This document shows positions 12,815-13,986 of a DNA stretch of 13,986 bases, piece after piece; position 1 is the stretch's first letter, and each line of letters starts with the position of its first letter. The position numbers and the translations under genes are program-made. Origin of the DNA: Oscillospiraceae bacterium (GTDB lineage: Bacteria; Bacillota; Clostridia; Oscillospirales; Ruminococcaceae); assembly GCA_028694405.1 (NCBI GenBank), contig JAQUTM010000045.1, positions 1 to 13,986 of the forward strand, written 5' to 3'. The notes under the pieces are model-generated. The model searched no databases. It saw only the letters and a program-made list of their open reading frames with translations, and was not told where the DNA came from.

Positions 12815-13651
12815 CTATATGGTTAAATTATTTTTTTGTTGCAAAATTATTTCGGCTTGATATTTTGCATCAAAGGTATCCGAAATAAATTTAGGTAAGC
12901 TGTCTTTTGCAAACTGCCTCCAGCTTTCTTCTTCTTTTTTAACCAAAATAGGATAAAATTTTACGTCGTTAGCTTTTGCCGCTGCCAAATCGCTTAACGC
13001 ATCTCCTATCATCAGCACACGGTTGGGGACATACCCTCTTTTTAACAGATTTGAGATACATTCTGCTTTGCTGCCATTTTCTTGTCCCATAATTTGACTT
13101 ACATATGCCGCCAGACCACAATGCTTCCATTCCTCTATAACCGCTTTTTTATTTGCGCTGGATACTACCACTATATTTGCATAACCATATGCCTCTTGTA
13201 AGGCTTCTTTTACCCCTGTATAGGCTTCAGCAGGACCCATTTTGGCAATTTTTTGATTAACGGTGTTATTCCACAACATTACACGGTGCAGGCTTTGATA
13301 CTTACCTTGCTGCTGCTGATTATGTAATGTTTCGCCGGATACCCCGGGCGTTTCCCTTATCCACTGTTTCAAGTCTGTTAGTTCGGGAATCATGGCGCCA
13401 TTTTCTTGAGCAAACTGCAAAATTTGTTCTAAGCCCTTAAATCGATTCATTCCTCTTGTTTGACTATATAAATTGATGTTCATCCATTGTTCTGTGATGA
13501 TTTTTTCATACTTTTCAAGCTGAAAAACAGTAATAAGTGCCGGACAAAACGCCTGCATATGCTTACTTGTCATGGTGTCCATAGCGCAGCCATCAGAATC
13601 TATACATAACAGATATCTTTTGGTGGGTACAAAATCTTGCTCCAATTCCAT
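12815..13651 (-). CDS. HAD-superfamily hydrolase (phosphatase-like)
   Basis: A 278-residue soluble enzyme with all four haloacid dehalogenase motifs: motif I DSDGCAMDT with nucleophile D18 and acid/base D20, motif II VVVSSANK with its serine, motif III lysine in NGSKAEC, and motif IV MIGDALSDLAAAK with the metal-binding aspartates. The helical cap (about residues 30-130) is of the C1 type, larger than in phosphoglycolate phosphatase. The substrate is presumably a phosphorylated small molecule; nothing specific is readable. ATG 13651 is preceded by TAGGAGAGA, whose first bases are the stop codon of the upstream glycosidase gene, so the two are translationally coupled. That linkage suggests a role in metabolism of glucuronate-containing sugars, by context only. 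Confidence 0.85.
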   Translation of the reverse strand: MELEQDFVPTKRYLLCIDSDGCAMDTMTSKHMQAFCPALITVFQLEKYEKIITEQWMNINLYSQTRGMNRFKGLEQILQFAQENGAMIPELTDLKQWIRETPGVSGETLHNQQQQGKYQSLHRVMLWNNTVNQKIAKMGPAEAYTGVKEALQEAYGYANIVVVSSANKKAVIEEWKHCGLAAYVSQIMGQENGSKAECISNLLKRGYVPNRVLMIGDALSDLAAAKANDVKFYPILVKKEEESWRQFAKDSLPKFISDTFDAKYQAEIILQQKNNLTI

Positions 13652-13661
13652 TTACTCTCTC

Positions 13662-13986
13662 CTACCAAATTAAAAAGTCTTTATTTAACAGCCTTAACAC
13701 GCCTTCTGCAAAAAAGTAATCACCGTAGATGATAGGCACATGGGTATCTTCAACACGATGATATGCCGCTGTTCCAAAATTTAAAATTCCGTCTTCTTCT
13801 ACATTCCAGTTGCAATAGCTTTTTTCTAAAGCTTGCAACATTTTTTTTGCACTGTTTTGGTACAATGGTTTTTCTAAGTCAGGCACAAGCTCGGCAATTT
13901 GCAGTAAACCGCAAGCTGCACAGGCGGTAGCCGTGGTATCCCATTGTTCAGGCTTAGCCGGAGCTCGAAAATCCACTAAAGACACC
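13662..13986 (-). CDS. GH88-type unsaturated glucuronyl hydrolase, C-terminal fragment
   Basis: Only the last 108 or so residues are in the window; the frame runs off the right edge, and the GTG at 13985 is internal rather than a start. The segment shows the late (alpha/alpha)6-barrel elements of family GH88: VDFRAPAKPEQWDTTATACA followed by ACGLLQIAEL, and the terminal IYGDYFFAEGVLRLL, which aligns with the conserved YGDYY...ALLRL end of unsaturated glucuronyl hydrolases. These enzymes release 4,5-unsaturated uronic acid from oligosaccharides left by polysaccharide lyases acting on glycosaminoglycans or related polymers. The catalytic aspartates lie in the missing part. The gene ends 10 bases before the HAD gene and shares ribosome-binding bases with it. 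Confidence 0.8.
   Translation of the reverse strand, partial: VSLVDFRAPAKPEQWDTTATACAACGLLQIAELVPDLEKPLYQNSAKKMLQALEKSYCNWNVEEDGILNFGTAAYHRVEDTHVPIIYGDYFFAEGVLRLLNKDFLIW

Noticed and set aside
1..13986. CRISPR arrays, transposases, phage genes, toxin-antitoxin pairs or restriction systems
   Set aside because: No regularly spaced repeats, terminal inverted repeats with transposase, or recognisable proteins of these classes were seen on either strand.

Overview
The window looks like chromosomal DNA from an AT-rich Gram-positive bacterium, most likely an anaerobic gut-type Clostridia (Oscillospirales/Ruminococcaceae-like). The basis is strong AGGAGG-type ribosome binding sites, frequent TTG/GTG starts, A-stem/U-tail intrinsic terminators, a lipobox-type amino-acid binding protein of the kind seen in gut Clostridia, an MsmX-type shared sugar ATPase and an ECF-type QueT transporter. 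The taxonomic call is inference. I see no phage, transposon, CRISPR or defence locus; the window is mostly transport and sugar metabolism.

Layout. Positions 1-1793 (+) carry the 3' end of one MFS transporter, a terminator and a complete OFA-like MFS transporter. A bidirectional terminator (1828-1870) separates them from a minus-strand unit: queT plus a 57-codon downstream gene that is easily missed, preceded by a long structured leader that is a candidate preQ1-type riboswitch. Next come an orphan MsmX/UgpC-type sugar ABC ATPase (2899-4011, -) and a divergent AraC-family regulator (4138-4938, +); three copies of a 9-bp word surround their shared promoter region. An unrecognised polytopic membrane protein follows (5121-6026, -).

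From 6185 to 9272 (-) there is a nucleotide-sugar and glycan block: a sugar nucleotidyltransferase, galE and a membrane-anchored GT2 glycosyltransferase. From 9378 to 11980 (-) lies a polar amino acid ABC importer: ATPase, permease and binding protein. After a 429-bp gene-free AT-rich stretch come two tandem serine tRNAs (UGA and GCU) with a consensus promoter and a terminator. The window closes with a HAD phosphatase-like gene translationally coupled to the 3' end of a GH88-type unsaturated glucuronyl hydrolase (both -).

The most unusual item is the amino-acid binding lipoprotein at 11174-11980. Its two sequence halves are in reversed order relative to every ordinary family-3 (SBP_bac_3) binding protein: the normally C-terminal half comes first, directly after the lipobox linker, and the normally N-terminal half comes last, ending exactly where the first interdomain hinge would begin. 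This reads as a natural circular permutation that keeps all the recognisable ligand-contact motifs and is encoded with its own permease and ATPase.
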